Counted from the first letter of the stretch, positions 7,626 through 17,543 are shown. The stretch: DNA of 64,000 nucleotides from Cellvibrio zantedeschiae (GCF_014652535.1 NZ_BMYZ01000001.1:124001-188000), one strand, 5' to 3'. Program-made: numbers and translations. Notes: generated by a model from the letters alone, not told the origin.

Positions 7626-9701
7626 TCAATCTTGCGGGGTTTTATTTGCCAGTGCGGCGCGCACCAATTGTTCCCGTTCGGCTTTGCTGAGCTGAGTAAA
7701 GTCGGTGTTTTTGAGTTTTTCCAAGGAGTCGGCGGATTTTTTTTGATTTTGCTGACGGTGCAGGGCTTCCAGGCAGCCCTTGAAGGCAGCTTCATTATCG
7801 TAATTGGCTTTTGCGGCTTTGTCCTCACGGGTGATAGCCAAGGCGCTAGCAGCTTGGAGTAGGTCGCTGCCAGCAATTTTTGCCAGGCGTTCGGTCTCTT
7901 CCTCGCCGTAAATTCCACGCCAGTAGCCAATCAAATGCGAGAAATTGTAATGGGGACGCTCGTGTAAGACTTTAAGCAAGCGGCCCAGGGTTTGAATATC
8001 GGGGTCGCTATTGTCGAGCCAGCCTACGTAGTCAGCTTCCAATGCAGCCAAACTTGGTGAGGAGGCTAATAGCGCAACCGCTTTTCGCGCTGGCGTTATT
8101 AGCATGCGGTTGCTTGCGCTATTCCAGGGCGACGCAGATTCTGCAACTGCCGAGCGTGAATGATGGCCGCTGTAAAACTCATCGTAATTGGGCGGTGGCG
8201 CTTCAGTGTCGTACTCATTATGGTAGTAGCTCGCCCAGCCCGGGTCTTCCTGCTGTTGCGGAGCTTGCGACTGGCCTGACGGCGGTTGGATTGCCTGTTG
8301 AATGTGAACCTGTTTGGGCGCGGTTTTTATCGGCTCTCTTACAACAGGTTTGGCCGGCTCTTTTATTGGCTCGGGTTTGGGCTCAGGATTTTTCGCGGCT
8401 TCAAGGACTAAATCCTGCAAAATATTGCGGCTCAAACCGGTTCGTGTCGCAAGGTTTTCAAACATAAGCTCGCGGAAAACGCTTTTGGGTAACTTATCGA
8501 GCATGGGCGCGGCGCGCTTACTAAAAGTCGCTCGGCCTTCCATGGTGCGAATATTCAAGCCTTCGGCAACTGCGTCAAACAGGAAGTCCTCCAGCGGAAC
8601 GGCCAGCTCAATCATGCGCTCGAATTTCTCTGGGCCAATTTGGCGAACGAGAGTATCCGGGTCTTCGCCTTCCGGTAAAAACAGGAATTTTACGGTTCGG
8701 CCATCCGCCATAGTGGTGAGAGATGCTTCCAGTGCGCGATGGGCGGCGCTGCGGCCAGCTTTGTCGCCATCGAAACAAAACACGACTTCGTTGGTGTATT
8801 TAAAGGCTTTGTCCAAATGGTCTTCACCGCAGGCTGTGCCGAGTGTCGCAACACCGTAGCGAATACCAAATTGCGCCAGGCTCACCACATCCATATAGCC
8901 TTCAACGACCAGCAGGCGCGGTAAATCCCGATAGGCTTGGCGTGCCTCGTAAAGCCCGTAAAGTTCCTGGCCTTTGTGGAAGACGGGTGTTTCGGGTGAA
9001 TTGAGGTATTTGGGTTTGTCATCTCCCAGAACGCGGCCACCGAAACCAATCACGCGCCCGCGAATATCGCGAATGGGGAACATAATGCGGTGGCGAAAAC
9101 GGTCGTAGAGTTTTTTGTCGTTTTCGTGATGAATCAGCATGCCGCCTTCAATCAGCAAGTGCTTGTCTTCATCATTATTAGCGAGGTTTTTGAGCAGATT
9201 ATCCCAGCCGGGTGGGGCGAAACCCACACCGTAGTCTTTGGCGGTTTTGCCATCCAGTCCACGGCCCTTAAGGTAGTTTACCGCCATGTGCTTGCTGGGG
9301 TGATGGCGCAGTTGCTGTTGGTAAAATTCGTCAGCTTTTTCCAGCAGGCTGTAAATACTTTTGCGCTCTTGCTCGCGCTTGGCTTGCGCTTCGGTTTGCA
9401 CTTCGCGCGGAACGGTTAGCCCTGCCACGCGAGCGAGGGATTCGATGGCTTCGGGAAAGCTCAAGCGCTCGTAATCCATCACAAAACCCAGCGCATTACC
9501 GCTCGCGCCGCAGCCAAAGCAGTAGTAAAACTGTTTGTCCGGGCTTACGGTGAAAGAGGGGGTTTTCTCATCATGAAAGGGGCAGCAGGCGCTGTAATTC
9601 TTGCCGGTCTTTTTCAGCTTTACACGGCTATCCACCGTATCAACAATATCGATACGGTCGAGCAAATCGTCGATAAAGCTTTGCGGAATCATGCCGGACA
9701 T
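7626..9701 (-). CDS. dnaG: DNA primase DnaG
   Basis: This 691-aa primase makes RNA primers for the replication fork. The N-terminal CHC2 zinc-binding domain is clear (C40-P-F-H43, then C61-F-G-C64). The catalytic TOPRIM core has [17 protein letters not shown] and the acidic [10 protein letters not shown] motif. The C-terminal third would bind the DnaB helicase. It is about 110 residues longer than E. coli DnaG, mostly from a low-complexity Pro/Gln/Lys-rich linker ([20 protein letters not shown], then [14 protein letters not shown]). It sits immediately upstream of rpoD on the same strand. The fourth codon is also ATG and is an alternative start. Confidence 0.97.
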   Translation of the reverse strand: MSGMIPQSFIDDLLDRIDIVDTVDSRVKLKKTGKNYSACCPFHDEKTPSFTVSPDKQFYYCFGCGASGNALGFVMDYERLSFPEAIESLARVAGLTVPREVQTEAQAKREQERKSIYSLLEKADEFYQQQLRHHPSKHMAVNYLKGRGLDGKTAKDYGVGFAPPGWDNLLKNLANNDEDKHLLIEGGMLIHHENDKKLYDRFRHRIMFPIRDIRGRVIGFGGRVLGDDKPKYLNSPETPVFHKGQELYGLYEARQAYRDLPRLLVVEGYMDVVSLAQFGIRYGVATLGTACGEDHLDKAFKYTNEVVFCFDGDKAGRSAAHRALEASLTTMADGRTVKFLFLPEGEDPDTLVRQIGPEKFERMIELAVPLEDFLFDAVAEGLNIRTMEGRATFSKRAAPMLDKLPKSVFRELMFENLATRTGLSRNILQDLVLEAAKNPEPKPEPIKEPAKPVVREPIKTAPKQVHIQQAIQPPSGQSQAPQQQEDPGWASYYHNEYDTEAPPPNYDEFYSGHHSRSAVAESASPWNSASNRMLITPARKAVALLASSPSLAALEADYVGWLDNSDPDIQTLGRLLKVLHERPHYNFSHLIGYWRGIYGEEETERLAKIAGSDLLQAASALAITREDKAAKANYDNEAAFKGCLEALHRQQNQKKSADSLEKLKNTDFTQLSKAEREQLVRAALANKTPQD

Positions 9702-9846
9702 AGGGTTTGCAATCAGTAGGGCGGATGCGGCCGTAAATTGGCCTGCTAGTATCCTGTGTTGTGGGTGAAGTTTCTAGTAAGCATGCTTATATTTTGATTT
9801 GCGCCTATTATCTTTCCACCAATAAAAACATCTGGGAAATTCAATA

Positions 9847-10692
9847 ATGAAAAGCATTAAGGTTGGCGTTTGGGTTTGCTTGATTGTGTCCTTTGCACAG
9901 GCCGCGTGGGCAGAGGATCAAACACAGTGGGCGCCTGACAAGCGCGATATTACTTATGCTGGCGTTGAGGCGACGGATAACCCGCGCAAGCTGGACGTAT
10001 ATCTTCCTGCAAAAGCCAAGAAACCTTTTCCTTTGTTGGTGTGGTATCACGGTGGTGGTTTGACCTCCGGGACCAAAAACTATGTTAATGATCAACGCAT
10101 TGCCAGCTACTGGCGCTCCAAAGGTGTGGCAGTGGTGAATGTCGATTACCGCCTGTCGCCACAGGTGAAATTTCCGGCGTATATCGAAGATGCCGCGCAA
10201 GCAACAGCTTGGGCATTTCGCAATGCAGCCAAGCTGGGCGCTGATCCCAAGCGAATTTATGTAGGCGGGCATTCTGCAGGTGCTTATTTGGCCACCATGC
10301 AGGCAATGGATGAGCGCTATTTACGTGCGCAAGGTGTAGAGCTAACTTCTTTAGCGGGTTTTATTTCGTTAAGCGGCCAAATGACAACGCATTTTAATGT
10401 ACGCAAAGAGCGCGGTTTGAGTGATTTACCGCTGGTGGTGGATGACGCCGCACCCTCGCACTACATACGTAAGAATATTCCGCGATTGTTACTCTTGATT
10501 GGCGACCACGATTGGCCGGCGCGTTTGGAAGAAAACCAATTGATGTATGCACAATTCGTGCAGCTGGCGAAAACCGATAAGGCGAGTTTTAAAGTGATTG
10601 CAGATCGCGACCACAACGCGATTTATGACCGTATTCCCCAGCCGCAGGATGAAACCTATAAGGTGATTTCGGAGTTTATCGGAGTGGATTAA
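9847..10692 (+). CDS. Secreted alpha/beta-hydrolase esterase (BD-FAE / lipase family)
   Basis: A 281-aa esterase with a signal peptide ending near AQAAWA-ED (about residue 24). The oxyanion motif HGGGL and the nucleophile elbow GHSAGA are those of hormone-sensitive-lipase/kynurenine-formamidase-type carboxylesterases. The remaining triad residues are probably the Asp in GDHDWPAR and the His in DRDHNAIYD. It should act in the periplasm or outside the cell on short-chain esters; in a polysaccharide degrader an acetyl- or feruloyl-esterase role is possible but not shown. It is the only plus-strand gene in the segment between dnaG and rpsU and ends in a shared hairpin with the convergent gene. 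Confidence 0.85.
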   Translation: MKSIKVGVWVCLIVSFAQAAWAEDQTQWAPDKRDITYAGVEATDNPRKLDVYLPAKAKKPFPLLVWYHGGGLTSGTKNYVNDQRIASYWRSKGVAVVNVDYRLSPQVKFPAYIEDAAQATAWAFRNAAKLGADPKRIYVGGHSAGAYLATMQAMDERYLRAQGVELTSLAGFISLSGQMTTHFNVRKERGLSDLPLVVDDAAPSHYIRKNIPRLLLLIGDHDWPARLEENQLMYAQFVQLAKTDKASFKVIADRDHNAIYDRIPQPQDETYKVISEFIGVD

Positions 10693-10719
10693 GGCTTGGT
10701 TAAAGCCTTAATCCATAAG
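10686..10719. terminator. Bidirectional terminator between convergent genes
   Basis: A perfect 12-bp stem (GGATTAAGGCTT / AAGCCTTAATCC) with loop GGTTA overlaps the stop codon of the esterase and is followed by a T-rich run. It serves the esterase and possibly the convergent lipoprotein gene. Confidence 0.75.
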
Positions 10720-10722
10720 TTT

Positions 10723-11595
10723 TTAATGCGTAAGATTTGCCGCGAGGAAATCTTCAATAACGGAGAAATGTTTTAGTGGTTCGGTATGGCCGCCTTCAAT
10801 GGCAGTGTGTTGTACCTTATGACTAAATCCGGCTTTTTCCAGGCGTTGCACCATTTGCTCGGACATTTCCATCGATGGCCACATTTCATCTTTAGTGGCG
10901 GATAACAGCAAAATCGGGCCGTGGATATTTTCTACTTTGATTGCCGCATCGGCCATGACCTGGTTGTTTTCCATCATTTTTTCAAACGCGGTGCGCAAAT
11001 CACGTTTGATCAGGGCGGGCGTTGCGCTCCATGGAACGGGCACGAAAGTCAGCTCCTGGCCATGGTAGCTGAAAGAAGATGTATTCATCCCCAGGGTTAA
11101 TGCGGGGAAAATAGCGCTACCCGGCACTATGGCAATCACTGCAGTATATTCGGGGTAATAACTGGCCAATGTTAGTGCCAGCTCAGCACCCTTTGATCCT
11201 CCCATAATAATGATTTGTTTGCCGTTTATATGGGGATCTTTTGTTGCATCCATGACTGCCTTATGCACACCTTCAAGGGCTATGCGGTCCAACTGGCGGG
11301 GCGTGTTTTTGTCACCAAAGTAACCTAGGGCGAGGAATGCATATCCTTGGGCGATAAATTTATCGCGCTGTGGTTTCCAATGCTCGCTTGCCCAAGGGTT
11401 ACCGCCCTCGGAGCCGCCTAAGCCGACGATCAAGGGTTGGTTATTTCCCTCCCCCAAAAAGAGTTTGCTTGTTACTTGTCCATGGCGCTCCGGGAGTGCC
11501 GGTTTGCTTGAGAACATTAGCGAGCAGGCCGCTATTGCGCTTATCAAACACATGGCTACTGCAACTTGCAGGCAAAGTTTAAGTGTGCGTTTCAT
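10723..11595 (-). CDS. Lipoprotein alpha/beta-hydrolase (BAAT C-terminal / dienelactone hydrolase-like)
   Basis: A 290-aa protein with a lipoprotein signal (hydrophobic stretch ending LISAIAAC, lipid-modified Cys near 24). The hydrolase core has the nucleophile elbow GGSKGA, a probable acidic residue in SATKDEMWPS and the His in IEGGHTEP. This pattern matches acyl-CoA thioesterase/BAAT C-terminal-domain hydrolases. The substrate is unknown. Its ATG overlaps the stop of the upstream regulator gene by 4 bp (ATGA), so the two form an operon. Confidence 0.8.
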   Translation of the reverse strand: MKRTLKLCLQVAVAMCLISAIAACSLMFSSKPALPERHGQVTSKLFLGEGNNQPLIVGLGGSEGGNPWASEHWKPQRDKFIAQGYAFLALGYFGDKNTPRQLDRIALEGVHKAVMDATKDPHINGKQIIIMGGSKGAELALTLASYYPEYTAVIAIVPGSAIFPALTLGMNTSSFSYHGQELTFVPVPWSATPALIKRDLRTAFEKMMENNQVMADAAIKVENIHGPILLLSATKDEMWPSMEMSEQMVQRLEKAGFSHKVQHTAIEGGHTEPLKHFSVIEDFLAANLTH

Positions 11596-12074
11596 TGTTC
11601 GTCCTTCCCTGTATTTTTTCTTCCCATTCGTTTGTCGAGTTCACGTTTCTCCCAGCCTTTGCCAAAAAAAGCCCGAGTGTCAAACAGCTTTAAGGCGCAG
11701 TAAGCGAGCCAGGAACCCCACGCCAGTGCAAGTCCGAGCCCGTTGCGCATACTGCCGCCATTGAGGTATCCGGCAAGGCAAATCAGCGGGACTATAAGGA
11801 GATAAGCCGCCAGTTGCAGGACAAACTCGCGGATATCACGGATGTTCTTTAGCTCGCGCTTTTCCTCTTCGCTTAACTTGGTTTCGTCCACAATTTCGGG
11901 AACGCCAAGATCGGCTATATCAGTTTCAAAAACTGCTGCAAGGCATTTCAGGGTTTCGGTGGTGGCAGGTTGGCCTTTTTCCAGCCGTTGGATCGTGCGT
12001 TGGCTTAGCCCGCTAAACTCGGCGACTTGTGCTTGGGTCCAGCCGCGTTGAAGACGTTTTTCTTTTAGTGACAT
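11592..12074 (-). CDS. XRE-family HTH regulator with two-TM C-terminal domain
   Basis: A 160-aa protein. Residues 1-60 are a Cro/C1-type helix-turn-helix (WTQAQVAEFSGLSQRTIQRL), followed by a linker and a C-terminal part with two hydrophobic helices (FVLQLAAYLLIVPLICLAGY; LGLALAWGSWLAYCALKL). It is therefore a membrane-anchored or 2TM-fused transcription factor. It is translationally coupled to the downstream lipoprotein hydrolase and probably controls that operon. The ligand or signal is unknown. Confidence 0.8.
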   Translation of the reverse strand: MSLKEKRLQRGWTQAQVAEFSGLSQRTIQRLEKGQPATTETLKCLAAVFETDIADLGVPEIVDETKLSEEEKRELKNIRDIREFVLQLAAYLLIVPLICLAGYLNGGSMRNGLGLALAWGSWLAYCALKLFDTRAFFGKGWEKRELDKRMGRKNTGKDEQ

Positions 12075-12224
12075 GTTTCGGCATCCGTTGATTAGATGGC
12101 CTTACCTTAGCAAAACGGCGACATAAGCGACACGACACGGGGCGACTTGGGGGTGACAGGAGGGTTTAGCGGGGTTTAATTAGGTATAGCGGTAGAAATT
12201 TATCAATATTCAGGCAGCAAAAAA

Positions 12225-12255
12225 CCGCAAGTCGCTAGGCAGCTTGCGGCCTTAA
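12225..12255 (-). terminator. Terminator downstream of rpsU
   Basis: The stem CCGCAAG (12225-12231) / CTTGCGG (12243-12249) is followed on the minus strand by TTTTTTG, as expected for a Rho-independent terminator about 80 bp after the rpsU stop. This shows that rpsU transcription ends here instead of reading into dnaG. Confidence 0.75.
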
Positions 12256-12328
12256 GTTCTCATAAAGAGCAAGGCATCATTTTAGATGATCGACTAATTG
12301 CAGCTCGCTGCAATCGACCAGTCAAAAA

Positions 12329-12544
12329 TTAATACAAACGGGTAAACTTTTTAGATTCGCGTTGAACCTTTTTAGCGTGGCGCTTAACAGCTGCAGCAGC
12401 GTCACGTTTACGAATAGTGGTTGGCTTCTCGTAGCATTCGCGAGCGCGAACGTCAGCCAAAATACCTGCTTTTTCACAAGCGCGTTTAAAACGACGTAAA
12501 GCTACGTCAAATGGTTCGTTTTCTTTAAGTTTTACTGAAGGCAT
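12329..12544 (-). CDS. rpsU: 30S ribosomal protein S21
   Basis: A 71-aa basic ribosomal protein starting [20 protein letters not shown] and ending [11 protein letters not shown], matching S21 in length and sequence. The longer reading frame to 12607 is not native. S21 helps the 30S subunit pair with mRNA Shine-Dalgarno sequences. In most gammaproteobacteria it heads the rpsU-dnaG-rpoD operon; here it has its own terminator and is 2.6 kb from dnaG. It is divergent from tsaD, the usual neighbour. Confidence 0.97.
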   Translation of the reverse strand: MPSVKLKENEPFDVALRRFKRACEKAGILADVRARECYEKPTTIRKRDAAAAVKRHAKKVQRESKKFTRLY

Positions 12545-12741
12545 GTTCTGACCTGTTCTGTTTTCGAAAAATGATGTCTTGAGGATAGGTTCGTGGAAGC
12601 TATCCAAGGGGTGCGGATTCTATACGCTTATGTATAGCCCTGCAACCACTTCGCCCTTGCCGCAGGCCAAACTTCTGTTTTTGTCGCTCTATCTCCTTTA
12701 TTATGGCGACCCTGATTTACAGATAGAGCAATTGATCTTCC

Positions 12742-13770
12742 ATGCGTATTCTCGGCCTTGAAACCTCCTGCGACGAAACTGGTATTGCTGTGTATGACAG
12801 CGAGCGCGGCCTGCTTGCCCATGCGCTTTACAGCCAAATCGCGCTCCATGCGGAGTATGGCGGCGTAGTGCCGGAGCTGGCTTCGCGCGATCATGTGCGC
12901 AAAATCCTGCCTTTAATCAATCAGGTAATGGAAGAAAGCGGTTCAAGTGCAGCGGATATCGACGGTATAGCCTACACATCAGGCCCCGGTTTAATCGGCG
13001 CCTTGATGGTGGGTGCATCTATGGGGCGCTCGCTCGCCTATGCCTGGAACGTGCCCGCGATTGGTGTGCACCATATGGAGGGCCATTTGCTCGCGCCCAT
13101 GTTGGAGGCAAATCCCCCCGAATTTCCCTTTGTTGCCTTGCTAGTTTCCGGTGGTCATACGCAATTAGTAAAAGTAGATGCTATAGGCGTTTACGAGTTG
13201 CTCGGTGAATCTTTGGATGATGCGGCTGGCGAAGCTTTTGATAAGGCTGCCAAGATGCTCGATCTGGATTACCCGGGCGGTCCGCAAATCGCCAAACTTG
13301 CGGATTCCGGTGTTGAAGGTCGCTTCGTATTTCCTCGCCCCATGGTGGATCGCCCCGGTTTGGATTTTAGTTTTAGCGGCTTGAAAACTTTTACGCTCAC
13401 CACAGTTGCAGCACACAAACAAGAAAACGGTTTGCCCGATGACCAAACCTGCGCCGATATTGCCTGCGCATTTCAAACTGCCGTGGTGGAAACTCTCGTT
13501 ATAAAGTGCAAGCGCGCACTTGAACAAACGGGTTTAAAAACACTGGTGATTGCGGGTGGTGTATCTGCCAATAAAAAATTGCGTAAAGATTTAGAAATTG
13601 CACTCGCAAAAATAAATGCAAAAGTGTTTTACGCTCGCCACGAATTCTGCACAGACAATGGCGCCATGATTGCTTACGCGGGTTGTCAGCGTTTGTTAGC
13701 AGGGCAGAATGAAACGCTTGCGGTTAATGTAAAAGCGCGCTGGCCGCTCGATAGTTTGCATCCGCTTTAA
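12742..13770 (+). CDS. tsaD: tRNA N6-adenosine threonylcarbamoyltransferase TsaD
   Basis: This 342-aa ASKHA-fold enzyme transfers threonylcarbamoyl from TC-AMP to A37 of ANN-reading tRNAs, with TsaB and TsaE. It starts [19 protein letters not shown]. The metal-binding motif H111-MEG-H115 and the glycine-rich [13 protein letters not shown] and VSGGHTQL loops are intact, and the length is normal (about 340 aa). It is divergent from rpsU and is followed by folB. Confidence 0.97.
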   Translation: MRILGLETSCDETGIAVYDSERGLLAHALYSQIALHAEYGGVVPELASRDHVRKILPLINQVMEESGSSAADIDGIAYTSGPGLIGALMVGASMGRSLAYAWNVPAIGVHHMEGHLLAPMLEANPPEFPFVALLVSGGHTQLVKVDAIGVYELLGESLDDAAGEAFDKAAKMLDLDYPGGPQIAKLADSGVEGRFVFPRPMVDRPGLDFSFSGLKTFTLTTVAAHKQENGLPDDQTCADIACAFQTAVVETLVIKCKRALEQTGLKTLVIAGGVSANKKLRKDLEIALAKINAKVFYARHEFCTDNGAMIAYAGCQRLLAGQNETLAVNVKARWPLDSLHPL

Positions 13771-13809
13771 TAGCTTTTTTGCTTTTAATTTCAATTGGCG
13801 AATATTTTT

Positions 13810-14178
13810 ATGGATATTGTGTACATACACGATTTGCGCATAGATACCATAATTGGTGTTTACGATTGGGAGCGTCAAATCAAGCAAACGCTGAGTTTTA
13901 ATCTGGAGATGGCAACCGACATTCGCCAAGCGGCTGCGACAGATGATTTACAATACACGATTAATTATAAGGCCGTATCTGATCGTTTGATTGAATTTGT
14001 AGAAACAACGCAACCACAATTGTTGGAAACCCTCGCGGAAAATATCGCGAACATTATTATCAGTGAATTTCATGTGCCTTGGTTGCGTTTGCAAGTCAGC
14101 AAGGCGGGCGCTGTGCGCGCCGCGCGCGATGTGGGTTTGATCATTGAGCGTGGTAAAAAATACGGGTTGCCTGAATGA
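13810..14178 (+). CDS. folB: Dihydroneopterin aldolase FolB
   Basis: A 122-aa folate-pathway enzyme converting dihydroneopterin to 6-hydroxymethyl-dihydropterin. It starts MDIVYIHDLRIDTIIGVYDW with the conserved GVYDWE segment, the catalytic Glu/Lys context in TINYKAVSD and the C-terminal VSKAGAVRAARDVG. I chose the ATG at 13810 over a TTG five codons upstream. It overlaps folK by 4 bp (ATGA). Confidence 0.94.
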   Translation: MDIVYIHDLRIDTIIGVYDWERQIKQTLSFNLEMATDIRQAAATDDLQYTINYKAVSDRLIEFVETTQPQLLETLAENIANIIISEFHVPWLRLQVSKAGAVRAARDVGLIIERGKKYGLPE

Positions 14179-14663
14179 CGCACGTTTTTTTAGGCTTAGG
14201 TAGTAATCTTGAACGTGAAAAAAATATTCGTGCAGGTCTAGCTGCACTGGAATCACTTTTCGGTGAGCTAGTCCTTTCCAAGGTATATGAAAGCGAATCC
14301 GTAGGATTTAAAGGCAGCCATTTTTACAATATGGTTGTATCGCTAAAAACGGATCTCAGTATTGCGTGTCTATCAGAAGCCTTAAAAAAAATCGAAGATG
14401 ATCATGGTCGTGTGCGCACAGGTCCAAAATATAGCCCACGTACATTGGATATAGATATTTTAACCTACGGCGATTTTGTGGGTGTAGAAGCGGGTATTGA
14501 ATTGCCTCGTGCAGAAATAACGCAAAATGCGTTTGTGTTACTTCCTCTCTCTGAAATTGCTCCGCAGAAATTGCATCCCCAGCTAAAAAAATCTTACGCT
14601 GATTTGTGGCAAGCTTATGACCAGGGCTGCCAAGCCTTGTGGCCGATTAGTTTGCCCAGCTAA
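14175..14663 (+). CDS. folK: 6-hydroxymethyl-7,8-dihydropterin pyrophosphokinase FolK
   Basis: A 162-aa enzyme that pyrophosphorylates hydroxymethyl-dihydropterin for the next step of folate synthesis. The N-terminal FLGLGSNLEREKNIRAGL and the signature GRVRTGPKYSPRTLDIDILT (substrate- and Mg-binding Asp pair in DIDIL) are intact. It is coupled to folB. It ends convergent with, and directly adjacent to, the next gene, with no space for a terminator. Confidence 0.95.
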   Translation: MTHVFLGLGSNLEREKNIRAGLAALESLFGELVLSKVYESESVGFKGSHFYNMVVSLKTDLSIACLSEALKKIEDDHGRVRTGPKYSPRTLDIDILTYGDFVGVEAGIELPRAEITQNAFVLLPLSEIAPQKLHPQLKKSYADLWQAYDQGCQALWPISLPS

Positions 14664-15200
14664 TTATTTTGTTACAAAAGAAAATCCTTCCGGGTATATA
14701 TGATACCCATCAAAATCCCCTTTGCTAAGCGGAACTCCGTGGCTGCGCGCTATGGCATAAACCATGGAAAGATGAAAATAAAAGTTGGGTAGAGCATATG
14801 CATGAAGGAATTTCTCTCGCGGTAAGGCTACTTCAGTAAAGCCAGCCCGCTCGCGCAAAACTTCATCGTTCGGGCGATTGAATTCTTCTGCAGAAATGGT
14901 TTTCAGATAATCAATCGTATCTCTTATGCCTTGCGTTAATCCCTCAAAGCTGGATGTGTTTTGCATAAAAGAAACTACGGCTCGCCCCGCTAGCGGACAA
15001 CACGCGCGCAAAGCAAAATTCGTAGACGTTGCTATTTGGCTATTCAGCGGCAGCATATCTGCTATTAAACAAGCATTTAAAATGTCAGGATTATGATTGC
15101 TGAAGCGCGAAATTTTATCGACTAGATTAAGTAAGCGTTCCAAATAGTAAATGAAATTTTCGCTTGGATTATTATTCGTATCCATTGCTGTTACCACCAT
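14664..15200 (-). CDS. DUF1993 family protein
   Basis: A 178-aa soluble protein. The C-terminal half (KFLHAYALPNFYFHLSMVYA and GVPLSKGDFDG) matches the DUF1993 family as I recall it, a DinB-like four-helix bundle of unknown function. The start overlaps the corA stop by 10 bp; an internal ATG (residue 6, about 15185) would avoid the overlap. It is probably the last gene of a cca-corA-DUF1993 operon. Confidence 0.75.
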   Translation of the reverse strand: MVVTAMDTNNNPSENFIYYLERLLNLVDKISRFSNHNPDILNACLIADMLPLNSQIATSTNFALRACCPLAGRAVVSFMQNTSSFEGLTQGIRDTIDYLKTISAEEFNRPNDEVLRERAGFTEVALPREKFLHAYALPNFYFHLSMVYAIARSHGVPLSKGDFDGYHIYPEGFSFVTK

Positions 15201-16156
15201 TTCTTATAGGCAATTCCACCAAACAAAGATGCAATTACAAGCATTAAACCAAGGATGTAGTAATAACCATAATGCCAATGCAGCTCAGGCATATTGTCGA
15301 AATTCATTCCATATATACCAACTATAAAAGTCAGCGGAACAAAAATCGCGGTAATTATCGTTAGCACTTTCATGGTGTTGTTCAGTTGGTGCGAGCTGAT
15401 AGATAAGTAGCCGTTAATTAAATCGCCGCAAATTTCAAAATACATTGTGCACAAACTGTTTAGGCGCTCGCAGCGTTCAAATAAATCTTGCAGGCCGTGC
15501 TCAATGTCTCCGTCTTCATCAATCAATCGTTGTGGAATATCTTTTAACAGATTGGTTACTAAACGTTCGTGGTAGCTAAAAATTCGTTTAAGTTTGCGCA
15601 AACGTGATTTATAGGCGATAAGCTCGCGCATAGTTTCATCGTTCGGTTTTTCTTGCATTGAGTCTTCCATTTCATTCAGGAAGGGCTCGAACTCCAAAAT
15701 TGAATCCAGATAGCAGCCCACAGAAAAACGCATGATTCTGGATGCTAGCAAGCCTGGGCTTACTAGCAAATTTTCTTGTTGTGCATGCTCCCAAAAATAA
15801 GAGACGCCGCGCGAAGGCCGTTGGTGACAGCTAATAAGGCAACGGTCACCGGCAAACAATGCGATGGTCATTTGTTTGAAGGTTAAATCTTTCTTAAATT
15901 CACTTAAACCGCGGTACAAAATTAAGGTGTAGTTATCAAAGGTTTCAGTTTTTGGTGGATGGCGATAGCGCTGAACATCTTCAATCGCAAGTTGATGGCA
16001 ATCCAATGACTGTAAAATAATTTTTTCATCAGCAGGGCGTTCGCCTTCCAAATCAATCCAGATAAATCCGCTTGCTTCTTCGCGCCAACGAGTAATTAGT
16101 TCCTCGCCGCCAGTTAGCCATTCACCATTTGAGGTTAAAAGTTGGGTGCGTATCAT
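15191..16156 (-). CDS. CorA/ZntB-family divalent metal transporter
   Basis: A 321-aa protein with a large N-terminal cytoplasmic domain and two C-terminal membrane helices. The signature YGMN (282-285) sits at the end of the first helix, followed by the periplasmic loop FDNMPELHWHYG and a last helix ending AYKKWW. The family forms pentameric channels for Mg2+, Co2+ or Zn2+; the substrate cannot be decided from sequence. The ATG overlaps the cca stop by 4 bp. Confidence 0.88.
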   Translation of the reverse strand: MIRTQLLTSNGEWLTGGEELITRWREEASGFIWIDLEGERPADEKIILQSLDCHQLAIEDVQRYRHPPKTETFDNYTLILYRGLSEFKKDLTFKQMTIALFAGDRCLISCHQRPSRGVSYFWEHAQQENLLVSPGLLASRIMRFSVGCYLDSILEFEPFLNEMEDSMQEKPNDETMRELIAYKSRLRKLKRIFSYHERLVTNLLKDIPQRLIDEDGDIEHGLQDLFERCERLNSLCTMYFEICGDLINGYLSISSHQLNNTMKVLTIITAIFVPLTFIVGIYGMNFDNMPELHWHYGYYYILGLMLVIASLFGGIAYKKWW

Positions 16157-17400
16157 GTTGGCTCAATAGTTTTGTGGTTAGAGTTGTTTTTATATTCTGT
16201 TAATTTTGCAAGGCGCAAGCGGTTAATTTCGTCGCCAAAATCTTTGCCTGTGAATCCGCGCGCGCTTATATCTTTTACATCAATTTGCTGGCTGACAGCC
16301 AAAGCACCGCTAAAATATTCTGCTTGTGGGTATTCGCGATTTTCAAAACCAGTGCGGCCGCGTGCATCTGCTTCACAGCACATCAAAAATTGTGCGAAGC
16401 GTTCCGGGCGACGAAATGAATCTGTTTGTTGCAACACTTTTAACAAGGTTGCCGGTTTTAATTCAAGTGCGCGATGGCAGTGGGTGTGAAATTGGGCCAC
16501 CATAAGTGACAGCTCTTTATATTCCTTTGGCGCTGCAATGCGTCCGCACAACTGTTTAACCAACGGCAGGCTTCTATCTTCATGAGCGATATGGCGTGGC
16601 CATTCATGTTCGGGTGTCGTGCCTTTACCTAAATCATGTAGCAGGGTGGCAAAACGAACGACGGTGCTGTCAGTCATTTTGGCAGCTTGCTGAAGACTCA
16701 TAAGCGTATGAATACCCGTGTCAATTTCCGGGTGATGTGTTGCTGTTTGCGGTACGCCAAAGAGCGCATCTATTTCCGGAAATAAACGTGCGAGAGCGCC
16801 GCAATCGCGCAAGCTTTGGATAAAGATATCAGGCGCAGCTTCGCCTAAAGCGCGTTCCATTTCCTTCCACACGCGTTCAGAAACTAAGTGATCCACTTCA
16901 CCGTTATCTACCATTTTCCGCATAAGCGCATTGGTTTCATCAGCAATAGTAAAACCTAAGTGGTGATAGCGCGCGGCGAAACGGGCGATACGTAAAATTC
17001 GCACGGGGTCCTCTAAAAATGCATCGGACACATGGCGTAATTTTTTATGGACAATATCTTGTTGGCCACCGTAAGGGTCAACAATATTTCCGTGCTCATC
17101 TTCAGCCATCGCATTGATGGTGAGATCGCGGCGAATTAAATCATCTTCCAATGTGACATCTTCACCGCAATAAAAACTAAAACCCGCATAGCCGCGGCCG
17201 GTTTTTCGTTCGGTGCGCGCGAGTGCATATTCTTCTTTCGTTTTAGGGTGTAAAAAAACGGGGAAATCTTTTCCTACGGGAGTGAAACCTTGTTGCTCCA
17301 TTATTTCAGGTGTGGCACCTACCACTACCCAATCTTTTTCATGAAAAGGGTAGCCGAGTAATTTGTCGCGCACTGCGCCGCCAACGAGATAGGTTTTCAT
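16153..17400 (-). CDS. cca: Multifunctional CCA-adding tRNA nucleotidyltransferase
   Basis: A 415-aa enzyme that builds or repairs the CCA end of tRNAs. The start at 17400 gives the canonical MKTYLVGGAVRDKLLGYPFH; a frame extending to 17541 is not native. The catalytic carboxylates are in EKDWVVVG, the flexible loop RRDLTINAMA follows, and the neck has VRILRIARFAARY. A C-terminal HD domain (LLHDLGKG) indicates the enterobacterial-type enzyme with added phosphatase/phosphodiesterase activity. The length is close to E. coli Cca (412 aa). Confidence 0.96.
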   Translation of the reverse strand: MKTYLVGGAVRDKLLGYPFHEKDWVVVGATPEIMEQQGFTPVGKDFPVFLHPKTKEEYALARTERKTGRGYAGFSFYCGEDVTLEDDLIRRDLTINAMAEDEHGNIVDPYGGQQDIVHKKLRHVSDAFLEDPVRILRIARFAARYHHLGFTIADETNALMRKMVDNGEVDHLVSERVWKEMERALGEAAPDIFIQSLRDCGALARLFPEIDALFGVPQTATHHPEIDTGIHTLMSLQQAAKMTDSTVVRFATLLHDLGKGTTPEHEWPRHIAHEDRSLPLVKQLCGRIAAPKEYKELSLMVAQFHTHCHRALELKPATLLKVLQQTDSFRRPERFAQFLMCCEADARGRTGFENREYPQAEYFSGALAVSQQIDVKDISARGFTGKDFGDEINRLRLAKLTEYKNNSNHKTIEPT

Positions 17401-17543
17401 AATCGTGCCTGATGAAATATGGGACGAGTATAGGGGATTTACTCTTATAAAAAAATATTCAAACTTTTTATAACTACAGGGGTTGAGAAAGTTATAAGTA
17501 TCCTTTAGAGTCAATGATCTTAAATGTTCAGAAATTAACAATT

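Noticed and set aside
5618-7930. 770-aa reading for rpoD
   Set aside because: The first 149 residues overlap the dnaG coding end and look non-native; the MSDDAQEK start at 7483 gives the family length.
16153-17541. 462-aa reading for cca
   Set aside because: Family N-terminus MKTYLVGGAVRD begins at 17400; the extension is AT-rich promoter DNA.
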